DNA from: Methylophaga marina
Lineage (GTDB): Bacteria > Pseudomonadota > Gammaproteobacteria > Nitrosococcales > Methylophagaceae
DNA: 64,000 nt
NCBI RefSeq assembly: GCF_030296755.1
Contig: NZ_AP027741.1
Location: forward strand, 1 to 64,000
Direction: 5' to 3'
In this document: in pieces, positions 45,444-55,037 of the stretch
How the letters are laid out: each line of letters begins with the position of its first letter
How positions within the stretch are numbered: position 1 is the stretch's first letter
Program-made: the position numbers and the translations under genes
The notes under the pieces: model-generated
What the model was told of the DNA's origin: nothing
Database searches by the model: none
The model's input: the letters and a program-made list of their open reading frames with translations, nothing else

Positions 45444-45884
45444 TTACACATCACTAGTTTCACTATGCGACACTATTGAAGGTAGGTGCTCCTCACAACA
45501 GGTCATTTGAAACCGCCCATACACGCTCATTAGTTTTCCTTCAGCACCACACTCTTCACAGGTTGTTAAAGAGTCTTCCTCGGCCTTATCAATTAACACG
45601 TTCATTTCGTCTGTATAGTAGGTAAGGGAGAAACTTAATCCGCCATATTTTTCTTTCACTTGCATAACCATGGGCAGGTAGTCAGGATCCATTCCATCTG
45701 CACGTAATTTTTCTGTTATTTTTTCTAGTTGTATTGATAGATCTAAGATCAGCTCATACCAACCAGAACCGCATTCAAATCCGAAGCACATTAAGTTCTG
45801 ATCAGGTCCTAAGTTTCTGCCTCGATAAATGGTCGGACACCGTTTATAAATTTTTTCTGCTAGTTGCCAATGCATCACTTTCAC
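45444..45884 (-). CDS. Unknown protein with a C-terminal zinc-ribbon-like motif
   Basis: A 146-residue protein. The N-terminal two thirds contain CFGFECGSGWYELILDLS and KEKYGGLSFSLTYYTDEM; the end has a treble Cys pattern TTCEECGAEGKLMSVYGR then MTCCEEH, consistent with a small zinc-binding site. Similar uncharacterised proteins with this W-Y-x-L-I ... K-x-K-F/Y-G ... C-x2-C layout are common in gammaproteobacterial accessory DNA. Function unknown. Confidence 0.6.
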   Translation of the reverse strand: MKVMHWQLAEKIYKRCPTIYRGRNLGPDQNLMCFGFECGSGWYELILDLSIQLEKITEKLRADGMDPDYLPMVMQVKEKYGGLSFSLTYYTDEMNVLIDKAEEDSLTTCEECGAEGKLMSVYGRFQMTCCEEHLPSIVSHSETSDV

Positions 45885-45931
45885 CTAATATTTAAGTCGA
45901 ACTGGAATACCTTTATTCATACTGAAATGTA

Positions 45932-46174
45932 CTAAATAGAGTTGCGCCGAAGGTGTAGGAGCCCAGGGCGAACCAGAAAGAAATATTCTGAGCTAGATAA
46001 TGTTTTCCCCGTATTCGACTTTGGGCCATACGTAATAACCTTTGAACTAAACCTGATATTTTGGCGTTCATAGCAGTAGCCAAGAAATTTTTCGATCTCG
46101 TCCCCTTTGTACTGAACTATCACAATATTCCAGTCACTCATTGTTACCTGCCCCGGTGAAACTTTCACAATCAT
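45932..46174 (-). CDS. Unknown protein with G10 tract at its start, shortened paralogue
   Basis: The likely start is the ATG at 46174 (MIVKVSPGQVTMSDWNIVIV); an in-frame ATG at 46195 lies before a ten-base G run (46178-46187) and would add MFLGGGR. The sequence QVTMSDWNIVIVQYKGDEIEK parallels the gene at 45056, and the end PGLLH still matches its PGELH, but this copy stops about 20 residues earlier. The G run can serve as ribosome site or switch the long start in and out of frame. Confidence 0.45.
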   Translation of the reverse strand: MIVKVSPGQVTMSDWNIVIVQYKGDEIEKFLGYCYERQNIRFSSKVITYGPKSNTGKTLSSSEYFFLVRPGLLHLRRNSI

Positions 46175-46429
46175 GCGCCCCCCCCCCAAAAACACATACC
46201 TGTTGTCGCACAGTTTTTTAGAGATTTCTATTTAATTTCATAATGTTATCTAGATACAAAATCGGCGAAATTGTAAATTATTGTTTTGATAAAAAAATTA
46301 CAAAAATTTAATTTAGTGCGTTTTTTCAAATCACGAAGATTTGCGCAAACTGATCCCATGGGTGGGCTTTAGACATCTATGTCACCTCAGGTATGAAATT
46401 ATTCATAGATGTGTGTTTAGGAAACTCGA

Positions 46430-46582
46430 ATGAGTGAAATAACACTAGTTTTAGACCTTGAGTGTATGCTCATCACAAATGCAATAAGCCAGTATCCAAG
46501 ACCCAGCTCAAAGTCATTTATCCATGAGTGTGGGCTATTATTTTTGAATAGAGAATATTTGTGCCTTCACGCCGGTGGATGA
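46430..46582 (+). CDS. Possible 50-residue open frame in an otherwise empty gap
   Basis: A frame opening MSEITLVLDLECMLITNA and ending YLCLHAGG is the only coding candidate in the 580 bases between 46196 and 46777. No good ribosome site is seen and no family is recognised. The gap is otherwise A/T-rich without hairpins or repeats that I can support. Confidence 0.2.
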   Translation: MSEITLVLDLECMLITNAISQYPRPSSKSFIHECGLLFLNREYLCLHAGG

Positions 46583-46777
46583 GAAGGGATTTAGAGCTAG
46601 AAATTGTATTGGAGCAGGTTTTAAGCAGAGCGAAAAAGCAGTAAATATCTAATAATAATCATTTGATACCTGTGATTTTCAAAGTTTGCAGTACAAATGT
46701 AAGATTGAAAAATGGTCAAAAAAGTTGTTTAGTAAATTAGTGGCGATTTAGTCATCACAATTTTTTAGCGTACTTCT

Positions 46778-49700
46778 TTATTGAGTAGCATTCTTCTTAA
46801 AATTCTCAGCTTGCGTAAATATCTCTTTGTAGACCTCATCATGATCTACCGGCGGATAGCCAAACTTGTGCAAAAGCAAAATCAGATCAACCTTCAATTC
46901 TGCCTTCACATCATCGCGTTGACTCCAGTCGGTGTACTTGGCCTTGTCATCAACGACGATTTTTACAGCTTTGGCCAACTCTAAAAGTTTGTCATCGGGA
47001 TAACTGAAGTCGTACTTCTTCATCAGCGTTTTAAGAATGTCGTAGAAAGCCTTCTCTTCGAGATTAATACCCATATCGACAAAAGAATGAATCTCAATCT
47101 TCAGTTCCTCAAACAACTTGATGATCTCTTCTGAGAAGTCTTCAAGCACGTTACTGACCAGCACATCCTCTTCTTTACGTTCGTTGTATTTCTCGACCAG
47201 TGCCTGGAAGCGTTTACTGAACTCAATGGCTTGGGCACGGTTGGTTTTCTGGTATTGCCCGATCGCTTTAGCTAACAGCTGTTGTAGTAATTTAATTTTG
47301 GTGTTGGGCAGTTTGATCTTCTCAATCTTTGCGAGATAGTCATCATCGAAAATATCGATCTCACCTGTGCCCTCGCCCAACTTAAAGATTTCTTCCACGC
47401 CATCTGACTTGATGGCCTCTTCAATCATCTGCCTTACCTTGGCATTCATCTGGGCAGTGTCGGGGGCTGAGCCCTTTGTGAGTTTGAACACAATGGAACG
47501 CACGGCAAAATAGAAGTGTGACTGGTCTCGATTATCCTGGCTGAGCTTCTCACTGCCTGAACAGATGTCATAAGCCGCTTTCAGACGCTTCACCAGCCCC
47601 ATAAAGCGCTTTTCCTGCTTGTCGGTCATCATGGCGTACTCTGCTGCCATATTGAGGCATTCAAGCTGTTTTAGTGCTTCTCCAGTGAAATACGGAGATG
47701 CATCAAACTTATGGAACATCTTGTTCAGTAGATCCAAGTGGTCTTTCACCGTAATAACTGAGGTCTGAATATCCTCAAAATTGGTCTCATCGGTTTTGGA
47801 GTAATGGGCCAAGGCTTTATTCAGCTGGCTCTTAATGCCGATGTAATCCACCACCAAGCCCTTTTCCTTACCTTCAAACTTACGGTTCACCCGAGAAATG
47901 GTCTGAATCACGTTATGGCGCTGAATTGGTTTATCGATATAGATGGTATCGAGGAATGGCACATCAAAGCCGGTGAGCCACATATCCACCACAATGGCGA
48001 TTTTGAAATTGGAGTGTGGGTTCTTGAACTGACGATCCAGTTCTTTTCGATAGTCCTTGGTGCCCAGCAAGTCCCATAGCTCCTTGGGGTCATCCTTGCC
48101 ACGGGTTAACACCATCTTCACGCGTTCAGACGGTTTAATGTCTTTCAGCTGCTGCTCAGTTAGCGCTTTTGAACCATCCGTTTCTTTCACTTCAAACCAC
48201 TCAGGGCGAAGCTGTTTGAGTTCTTTCCACAATGCATAGGCAATCATGCGCGAACTACTGACAAACATCGCCTTACCCATCACTGTGCCGCCTTCCTCCA
48301 GGCGGTTTTCATAATGCTGAACAAAGTCCTCAGCCAATGCACGAATACGGTCTTTATCCCCCAGAATCGAGTTCAGGCTCAGCATCGAGCGTTTGCTTTC
48401 CTCAATCTGGTATTCATTCGCGCCTTCTTCGGCAACGTCTTTGTAGTAGTCCTCAATCTGTTGCAGCTTGGCGTTATCCAATGTGACCTTGGCTGCCCGA
48501 CCTTCGTAAACAATACGAACGGTGATCTCATCCTGCACGGATTCGGTCATAGTGTAGCTATCCACCACCTGACCAAACACATCCAGCGTGGCGTCAACCG
48601 GTGTACCGGTGAAGCCCACATAGGTGGCATTGGGTAACGAGTCATGCAGATATTTGGCAAAGCCAAAGGTGCGTTTCACACCTTTCTCTGTCACCCGCAC
48701 TTTTTGATCCAGATTCACCTGGCTACGATGGGCCTCATCGGAAATGCAGATCACATTATTCCGGTCAGTCAGTAACTCGGTATCTTCAGTGAACTTATGA
48801 ATCGTGGTCAGGAATACACCGCCACTGGTGCGGCCTTTTAATAACTCGCGTAACTGTGCCCGGCTTTCGACACTGATGACGGTTTGATCGCCAATATAGC
48901 CCTTGGCATTAGTAAACTGCTTGGAAAGCTGATCGTCTAGATCTGTACGGTCAGTAATCAACACGATAGTCGGGCTTTCAAAATTGACACTGCGCATCAA
49001 CAGACGCGTGAGGAACAGCATGGTGTAACTTTTGCCACAGCCGGTCGCACCAAAATAAGTACCGCCTTTACCATCCCCTTCCGGTTTACGATGCGCCATG
49101 ATGTTGTGATACAACTTGGTCGCGGCATAAAACTGCGGATAACGACAGACAATCTTCTCTTGCCGTTTGGAGACATCCGGGAACAACACAAAGTGTCGAA
49201 TCACATCCAGCAAACGCTGCTGCTCAAACAAGCCTTCAATCATCGTATGCAGCGAATTAATACCATCCTGACCAATGGCCTCATTACCCGTAACCTTGCG
49301 CCAGCTATAGAAGAACTCATAAGGGGCAAACAATGAACCGAGCTTGGAGTTCACGCCATCCGAAATCACGCACAGGGCGTTGTACTTCATTAGCTCAGGA
49401 ATATCACGGGCATAGCGTATGGTCAGCTGCTCAAAGGCATTGTGCAGTGTGGCTTGCTCTCGGATGGCGCTCTTAAATTCAAACACCACCAGCGGCAAAC
49501 CGTTGATATACAAAATGCCATCAGGGATGCGTTTTTCCGTGCCTTCAATTTCCAGCTGATTAACGATGCGATAACGATTGCTGCCGCCCTCATAATCAAT
49601 CAACTGGATAAACAGATCTTTCTGCGTATGGTCATCACGTTTTAGCACAAAACCATCAGCCACCAGCTTATGGATGGCACGGTTGGAATCATATAAATCT

Positions 49701-49921
49701 GCCGAACTGAAGTTGATCAAACGGCGGATGATGGTTTCCAGCTCACCGTCCGTTAAGCCTTCACTGGCATAACGTTCACGTAAGAAGCCTTCCAAATCCT
49801 CACGAATCAAGACTTCTGATGGATCGCGAACCAGCGTTTCACCGGCCGTATAGGGATAGCCCTGCTGCTCTATCAGCTCAATGATGGCTTGCTCTAACTT
49901 GGCTTCGGTGAATTGACTCAT
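46778..49921 (-). CDS. hsdR: Type I restriction enzyme, R subunit (HsdR)
   Basis: A 1,047-residue motor-endonuclease. The N-terminal nuclease has RIPDGILYINGLPLVVFEFK with the PD-(D/E)xK residues Asp134, Glu148 and Lys150. The helicase domains show Walker A GATGCGKS at 291-298, DEAHRSQ near 395, VGFTGTPVD and QTISRVNR (motif VI). A long helical C-terminus docks on the methylase. It translocates and cuts unmodified DNA. Its ATG overlaps the hsdS stop by four bases (ATGA), so it is translated from the same mRNA. Confidence 0.95.
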   Translation of the reverse strand: MSQFTEAKLEQAIIELIEQQGYPYTAGETLVRDPSEVLIREDLEGFLRERYASEGLTDGELETIIRRLINFSSADLYDSNRAIHKLVADGFVLKRDDHTQKDLFIQLIDYEGGSNRYRIVNQLEIEGTEKRIPDGILYINGLPLVVFEFKSAIREQATLHNAFEQLTIRYARDIPELMKYNALCVISDGVNSKLGSLFAPYEFFYSWRKVTGNEAIGQDGINSLHTMIEGLFEQQRLLDVIRHFVLFPDVSKRQEKIVCRYPQFYAATKLYHNIMAHRKPEGDGKGGTYFGATGCGKSYTMLFLTRLLMRSVNFESPTIVLITDRTDLDDQLSKQFTNAKGYIGDQTVISVESRAQLRELLKGRTSGGVFLTTIHKFTEDTELLTDRNNVICISDEAHRSQVNLDQKVRVTEKGVKRTFGFAKYLHDSLPNATYVGFTGTPVDATLDVFGQVVDSYTMTESVQDEITVRIVYEGRAAKVTLDNAKLQQIEDYYKDVAEEGANEYQIEESKRSMLSLNSILGDKDRIRALAEDFVQHYENRLEEGGTVMGKAMFVSSSRMIAYALWKELKQLRPEWFEVKETDGSKALTEQQLKDIKPSERVKMVLTRGKDDPKELWDLLGTKDYRKELDRQFKNPHSNFKIAIVVDMWLTGFDVPFLDTIYIDKPIQRHNVIQTISRVNRKFEGKEKGLVVDYIGIKSQLNKALAHYSKTDETNFEDIQTSVITVKDHLDLLNKMFHKFDASPYFTGEALKQLECLNMAAEYAMMTDKQEKRFMGLVKRLKAAYDICSGSEKLSQDNRDQSHFYFAVRSIVFKLTKGSAPDTAQMNAKVRQMIEEAIKSDGVEEIFKLGEGTGEIDIFDDDYLAKIEKIKLPNTKIKLLQQLLAKAIGQYQKTNRAQAIEFSKRFQALVEKYNERKEEDVLVSNVLEDFSEEIIKLFEELKIEIHSFVDMGINLEEKAFYDILKTLMKKYDFSYPDDKLLELAKAVKIVVDDKAKYTDWSQRDDVKAELKVDLILLLHKFGYPPVDHDEVYKEIFTQAENFKKNATQ

Positions 49922-51330
49922 ACTGCCTCTGCGACCTGTTTTTCAGCTTCACCGATACGGAGTTCACCAGAGAGGAGTTTGGGTAAAAGTGTGTCACGAG
50001 CCTTTACGAGTGTTCGAACCCTACTAATATTCAGATCAATAGTTCTAAAAAGTGGGCCAACTTGTTTATCAAAAGCCTCAATCAACCGAAGATCAGGAGC
50101 TGAAAACTCATAGCTTGGGACCGCATTCTTACTTAGATGCAATACTGTAGTGCCTGTTGAGTGTGATTTAGTATGCTGCTGAAACTGCTCTGTTTGCGAC
50201 AACCCGTACAAGAAGGTTTTGTATTCAACTTTAGCTGGGCGAACCACAGCAACATCTAATGAAATTACTAAACGTTCGTATCTCTCATCGCTAACAACCA
50301 TAGCTGGCTTACCAATCACATCTGCAGCTTGTGTGACATCGGTGTAAGCAATTACCAAGTCACCTGCAGTGACTTCCTGCTCTGGCTTGTATGCTCCGGT
50401 ATATTCCTTTAACCCATCCAACCTGTAACCACCTCCACGATTGAAGGATTTTAAGGTAACTAATGCCGTTTGAGATGCTGCGAGTTCAGCACTCTTATAA
50501 GATTTGCCTTTGATAACCTGAGCAACATCAGATATTGCAGTTTGCTCCCACCCCTCTGGTATCCAACCCATTTCATCGTTAAACACAAAGCGCTCAGGGA
50601 AGAGTGCCTGTATCTCTGGGGGTAAGGGTTTGCGCTGGTCACCCAAGGCTTGGCGTTTTTCAGCGCGGGCTTGCAGGGGTTCTGGAATCTCGTTACCGGC
50701 CGCCAGTGCGTTATCGATCACCGGATCAAAATCCACAAACCAGCTCTTAAACAACGCCTGCGCCATCGCCTCCAGCGTTTCGTTCATCTGGCGGTTGAGT
50801 TCGATTTTGTCGTCGAGACTTTTCAGGAGCCTTCCAATTTCCTTTTGTTCACCTTCAGGTGGGAGCAAGAAATCAAAAGCAGCTATTTGCTTTGGGCTGA
50901 TGTGAGGAACAGCAGTACCCGTTTGAACTTGTTTGACATATTCAGTAAACCAATACGAAGACACCAAGTACCTGAGATAATGCTGGTCGAGCCCTTTTTT
51001 GGATCTGAGGCGGGCAACTCGCTGAACTAACAGACAAGGCAGGTCGCTTTTGGAAACTTGACTGGTCTTGAGACCGGCTTCAATCCATGGTCGATCCATC
51101 GCCAATATGACATCGTGTTCTGCGAGCCAGTATTTGTTGTGTTTTTCAATCAAGGCGCTTTTTGGCCAATACTTAACTCCATCCCAGCGAAAGGTTCCCT
51201 GTACCACGTTATCACCTCGAAGAAGAGGTATCGCATCATCGTCGGTTGTATATTCAGAGCTTTTAAAAGGAAAGCCAGTTTGAATGTCAACAAGATCACC
51301 AAGCTGGACAGGTTTCCAGCTACTTTTCAT
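49918..51330 (-). CDS. hsdS: Type I restriction-modification specificity subunit (HsdS)
   Basis: A 470-residue protein with two target-recognition domains. TRD1 begins WKPVQLGDLVDIQTGFPFKS and ends before the conserved helix IGRLLKSLDDKIELNRQMNE; TRD2 begins IPEGWEQTAISDVAQVIKG and ends in the second spacer helix ISRVRTLVKARDTLLPKLLS. The two spacers set a bipartite target site. The recognised bases cannot be read from sequence. It overlaps hsdM by 11 bases and hsdR by four. Confidence 0.93.
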   Translation of the reverse strand: MKSSWKPVQLGDLVDIQTGFPFKSSEYTTDDDAIPLLRGDNVVQGTFRWDGVKYWPKSALIEKHNKYWLAEHDVILAMDRPWIEAGLKTSQVSKSDLPCLLVQRVARLRSKKGLDQHYLRYLVSSYWFTEYVKQVQTGTAVPHISPKQIAAFDFLLPPEGEQKEIGRLLKSLDDKIELNRQMNETLEAMAQALFKSWFVDFDPVIDNALAAGNEIPEPLQARAEKRQALGDQRKPLPPEIQALFPERFVFNDEMGWIPEGWEQTAISDVAQVIKGKSYKSAELAASQTALVTLKSFNRGGGYRLDGLKEYTGAYKPEQEVTAGDLVIAYTDVTQAADVIGKPAMVVSDERYERLVISLDVAVVRPAKVEYKTFLYGLSQTEQFQQHTKSHSTGTTVLHLSKNAVPSYEFSAPDLRLIEAFDKQVGPLFRTIDLNISRVRTLVKARDTLLPKLLSGELRIGEAEKQVAEAV

Positions 51331-52933
51331 AACCCAACCCTTCCAGATTTTCCTTAATCATTATATCCAGCTTTTCAGACTCAGCCATTTGCTGATAAAG
51401 AGTTTGGGTGAGTTCTGCCATTTTCTCTTCAAACGGCACACCATCATCTTCCAGTTCAGCTGCACCGACATAACGTCCCGGCGTCAGTACGTAATCATTG
51501 GCTTTAATTTCATCTAATGAGGCAGATTTGCAGAACCCGGCTTGGTCTTCATAGGTGCCGTCTTTTGGTTCACCACGCCATGCATGGTAGGTGCGGGTGA
51601 TTTCTGCCAAATCATCGCTGGTGAGTTCTTTATGGGTACGGTCGATCAGCGTACCCATATTGCGGGCATCGATAAACAACGTCTCACCGCTGCGGTCACG
51701 GAAGGCTTTACGCTCATCATCAAACTGCTGAGCTTTTTTGTTTTTGGTAATAAACCATAAACACACCGGAATCTGTGTGGTGTAGAACAATTGCCCTGGC
51801 AAGGCAATCATGCAGTCCACCAGATCGTTTTCAATCAGCTTCTTGCGGATTTCGCCTTCGCCTTTGGTGTTGGTACTCATCGAACCATTGGCTAAGACAA
51901 AACCGGCGATACCGTTTTCTGACAGTTTGCTGACCATGTGTAAAATCCACGCATAGTTAGCATTGCCTGTTGGTGGTACGTCGTACCCTCCCCAGCGTGG
52001 GTCATCGACCAGTTCATCTGCACCACGCCAACCTTTAAGGTTAAACGGGGGATTCGCCATGATGAAGTCGGCTTTTAAATCAGGGTGCTGATCTTTAAAG
52101 AAGGTATCTGCCGGTACATCACCAAAGTTGGCAGCAATACCGCGAATGGCGAGATTCATCTTGGCTAGTTTGTAGGTGGTGCTGGTTTGCTCCTGACCAT
52201 AGATGGAGATGTCTTTTTTGTTGCCTTCGTGACTTTCGATAAATTTAATCGACTGCACAAACATACCGCCTGAACCACAGCAGGGGTCGTAGATTTTGCC
52301 TCTGTATGGCTCAATCATTTCTGCAATCAGGTTAACCACACACTTGGGCGTGTAGAACTCGCCACCGCGTTGACCTTCTGATGCAGCGAAGTTACCGAGG
52401 AAGTATTCATAAACACGTCCAACCACATCTTCTTCACGGTCTGCCGTGGTATCGATGTTGTTAATGGTGTCGATAAGAGAGGCGAGATTGCGTGGCTCCA
52501 AGCCCTGACGTGAGAAGTAGTTATCGGGCAATGCACCACGCAGGCTTTTGTTGGTCTTCTCAATGGTATGCAGTGCGGTATCGATACGCAGGGCAATATC
52601 TTCCTGCTTGGCTTCACGAATAATGGTTGACCAGCGTGACTCTTCAGACAGGAAGAACACGTTCTTCATGGTGTAGAACTCGACCATTTCAACAAAGTCG
52701 CCCTGGCCTTCATCAATCAGTTCCTGCTTACGTGCTTCAAACTTATCGCTAACAAACTTCAGGAAGATAAGGCTGAGTACGATGTGCTTATACTCAGACG
52801 ACGCTACCGTCCCACGTAGCTTGTCGGCACTCTCCCATAGGGTTTGTTCAAATGATTTGGTTTTCTTTGCCGCTTTTTTTCTGCCATTTAGGTTGTTATC
52901 TTTAGTTAGATTGAATAATGTTTTTTTCTTCAC
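51320..52933 (-). CDS. hsdM: Type I restriction-modification methyltransferase subunit (HsdM)
   Basis: A 537-residue N6-adenine methyltransferase. An N-terminal helical bundle (LWESADKLRGTVASSEYKHI) precedes the catalytic domain with the AdoMet motif IYDPCCGSGGMF near 215-226 and catalytic NPPF in IMANPPFNLKGW near 290. TRD-contact helices are at the C-terminus. Its first 32 bases overlap the end of the GIY-YIG gene, so expression is coupled to it. Confidence 0.94.
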   Translation of the reverse strand: MKKKTLFNLTKDNNLNGRKKAAKKTKSFEQTLWESADKLRGTVASSEYKHIVLSLIFLKFVSDKFEARKQELIDEGQGDFVEMVEFYTMKNVFFLSEESRWSTIIREAKQEDIALRIDTALHTIEKTNKSLRGALPDNYFSRQGLEPRNLASLIDTINNIDTTADREEDVVGRVYEYFLGNFAASEGQRGGEFYTPKCVVNLIAEMIEPYRGKIYDPCCGSGGMFVQSIKFIESHEGNKKDISIYGQEQTSTTYKLAKMNLAIRGIAANFGDVPADTFFKDQHPDLKADFIMANPPFNLKGWRGADELVDDPRWGGYDVPPTGNANYAWILHMVSKLSENGIAGFVLANGSMSTNTKGEGEIRKKLIENDLVDCMIALPGQLFYTTQIPVCLWFITKNKKAQQFDDERKAFRDRSGETLFIDARNMGTLIDRTHKELTSDDLAEITRTYHAWRGEPKDGTYEDQAGFCKSASLDEIKANDYVLTPGRYVGAAELEDDGVPFEEKMAELTQTLYQQMAESEKLDIMIKENLEGLGYEK

Positions 52934-53768
52934 TGGTCGCCAAGTCTACGCCTTCAGCTGTTCTCCAGTCTCTCCAACCATTGGATGTCCTGTATATGAC
53001 ACTACAGGACGCGCCACTTGGTGATTGAAATAAATGATCTTTAGCGAAAACTAACGTATCACTACTCATAATCAATACGCCACTATCAATCAGTTTCTGG
53101 CGCCGAGTTTTTATACTTTGTGGAGTTGCTTTGGCTGTTGGCTTCATGGCACAGGTTGAACCTTTCAATACTGTAAAGCCTTCAGAGCTGAGTATGCCAC
53201 GGGCATTTGCACCTCGTGCAGTACATAAGTAAATCGTACTTTGAATTTCTTTGGTATGGCTGGGTAAAGGTTCCAGTACGGGGTAGCCAAGCGTACTCAT
53301 CAACACCCGAATGGTTTCAAGAATTTCTACACAATCAGCTTCAAGCGGAGCTGGAGTATGCGGTTTGGACCCAGAGTTGCCATTTTCCAGTTGGAAACGG
53401 CCAGAGGCTTGTCCCAATTTAATCGACGCCCATTCCAGGTACTTGGCGTGCGTATCAGTGATGGTATTAGTGAGGGAGACCGCGACAATGGCACGATGCC
53501 AGAAATCTTTCTTTTGGTGATGTTGCTGGAGTCTTTTACCTACTTCACCGCTCTGCCCTACGTAACAAGAGATGTTTTCTTCGTTATCTACTTCACTAAA
53601 CAAGAAGTACAAACCCACTTGAGATGATTCTGGCATGTTGAGAAATTCAGGTAAGAGCTTTCGAGGAATATCAAAGACTCTCACTGTTCGCGTCGTTATC
53701 TCTGCAACGCGTGTCCCCTGCGGATTTCCGAAAGGAAGAAAGATTTGAATGGTTTGTGGTTTAGTCAT
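52902..53768 (-). CDS. GIY-YIG nuclease-fold protein with DUF4357
   Basis: A 288-residue protein. Residues ~48-130 are GIY-YIG-like: GLYFLFSEVD (G-x-Y), CYVGQSGEVGKRLQQHH (Y-V-G and the catalytic-type Arg), ending LEWASIKLG with the conserved Glu. The C-terminal DUF4357-like part has GILSSEGFTVLKGSTCAM and VYRTSNGWRDWRTAEG-type residues (I-x-R-T-S-N-G-W-x-D-W). Such proteins often precede type I or IV restriction genes. It overlaps hsdM by 32 bases and is first in the operon, so it is probably an accessory of the system; its substrate is not known. Confidence 0.83.
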   Translation of the reverse strand: MTKPQTIQIFLPFGNPQGTRVAEITTRTVRVFDIPRKLLPEFLNMPESSQVGLYFLFSEVDNEENISCYVGQSGEVGKRLQQHHQKKDFWHRAIVAVSLTNTITDTHAKYLEWASIKLGQASGRFQLENGNSGSKPHTPAPLEADCVEILETIRVLMSTLGYPVLEPLPSHTKEIQSTIYLCTARGANARGILSSEGFTVLKGSTCAMKPTAKATPQSIKTRRQKLIDSGVLIMSSDTLVFAKDHLFQSPSGASCSVIYRTSNGWRDWRTAEGVDLATSEEKNIIQSN

Positions 53769-54046
53769 CCTGACTGCTCATGCAACTTTATTCTGAATGA
53801 TTGTAGCAGAGCAAGGAGGTGAATTACTGCTTTTCAACTAGAATAAACCAGCTTCGCACAAATGCTAGCATCACTTCCAGTCCACTAGAGATTAACTCAT
53901 ATCAATGAGCAAATATCTCCCCACCAATTTCCAGTTTTAGTTACTTAGAGGTAAGTATATTTTATTAGATATTCAGCAACGCTCTCATTTAAATTTCCTG
54001 TGTAACCAGTAATTGAAATTATCAGCACTCTATACGAGAAGAACAT

Positions 54047-54379
54047 TCAAGTTTGATCATCAATTTGGGCATCAGGGGCATTCGTCTTAACTGACTCAAT
54101 ACCGTTATCTCTAGATGCCGCTGATGTATAAGATTGACTTGTTCCAATAACCTGATGATTAGCAGCCTTTAGGTTAAACATAAACTTACCAGAAGAAGTC
54201 TCTTTTCTTTCATAACGCTCATCAAGTGGTGCATTATTTTTAACAGAGTCAATGCCATTTTCACAAGAAGATTTAGAGGTGTATCCCTCGCTTGCCAGAA
54301 TATTTTGTCCGTTGCCTGCTAACAAACGAAACCGGTACTCACCAGCATTATCTTTATAAAGTTCGAACTTACCAGCCAT
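54047..54379 (-). CDS. YegP-family protein, two DUF1508 repeats
   Basis: A 110-residue protein made of two ~50-residue repeats: FELYKDNAGEYRFRLLAGNG with ILASEGYTSKSSCENGIDSV, then FMFNLKAANHQVIGTSQSYT with SRDNGIESVKTNAP. Each is the beta-beta-beta-alpha unit of YegP, a stress-associated protein of unknown biochemistry. Flanks: 53769-54046 and 54380-54684 hold no supported gene; the latter has a TTGCAT/TATACT promoter-like pair at 54567-54592 with no clear product. Confidence 0.85.
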   Translation of the reverse strand: MAGKFELYKDNAGEYRFRLLAGNGQNILASEGYTSKSSCENGIDSVKNNAPLDERYERKETSSGKFMFNLKAANHQVIGTSQSYTSAASRDNGIESVKTNAPDAQIDDQT

Positions 54380-54684
54380 GTTTCATTTCTCCTAAGATTT
54401 TCAAGTCTGTTTCCATGTTCAAACTAAAAAATATATTAACTATTAATCATTTGCAACAGTGAAAACATGTCACTACTCTTAATACCGTCTCTCATATCAT
54501 GTAGATAGAAAGACCTCAGGGATAACCATATTCTTTGACTCCAGAGACTTCCTTAATTTCGCCTATGGATAATTGCATTTGTGCGACTGTACTATACTTT
54601 GCCTGAAATTAAGAACCGTGAGTACTCGTTACATGCTGATTAAAATCATCTCCCGAATAAACTCAAACTCTTTCTCAAACTCAG

Positions 54685-54927
54685 TCACTTTATTTTATAT
54701 TTTTCTGTCAGCTCTTCAGCTTCATCAAACCCAGAAATTTTTTGATACAAATCCGACAAAATAATAATGGTCTTGTCGATTTCGTTTTGAAACTCTGGAA
54801 CTGAATTTATAAGCGGGTGTTTCATCAAAAATTCGTCAATATATACACAAGCGACATGCAGTCTATCAGCAGCCTCTAAAATATGTCCGTCATTAAGTTC
54901 ATAGTTTTTTGAATCATTATTCATCAT
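54685..54927 (-). CDS. Small helical protein of unknown function
   Basis: An 80-residue acidic, soluble, all-helical protein with no recognised family; the conserved-looking core is DGHILEAADRLHVACVYIDE and IDKTIIILSDLYQKISGFDE. Two tandem ATG codons start it, preceded by GGAG (CAGGAGATTA). Its size and lack of partner leave its role open. A small antitoxin or regulator is possible but unsupported. Confidence 0.5.
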   Translation of the reverse strand: MMNNDSKNYELNDGHILEAADRLHVACVYIDEFLMKHPLINSVPEFQNEIDKTIIILSDLYQKISGFDEAEELTEKYKIK

Positions 54928-55037
54928 TAATCTCCTGCAATGAGTAACTCCATATTTGAGCGTATAGTGAAAAGTATTAGGCTAACCGATGCCTGCTCCC
55001 AAATTTAAAATTATCTAATCTGTGATAAAGAGTCAGA

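Noticed and set aside
54564..54764. Promoter-like TTGCAT/TATACT pair followed by a 63-codon plus-strand frame
   Set aside because: The frame has no ribosome site, overlaps a better minus-strand gene, and its composition is not coding-like; a small RNA cannot be excluded but is not supported.
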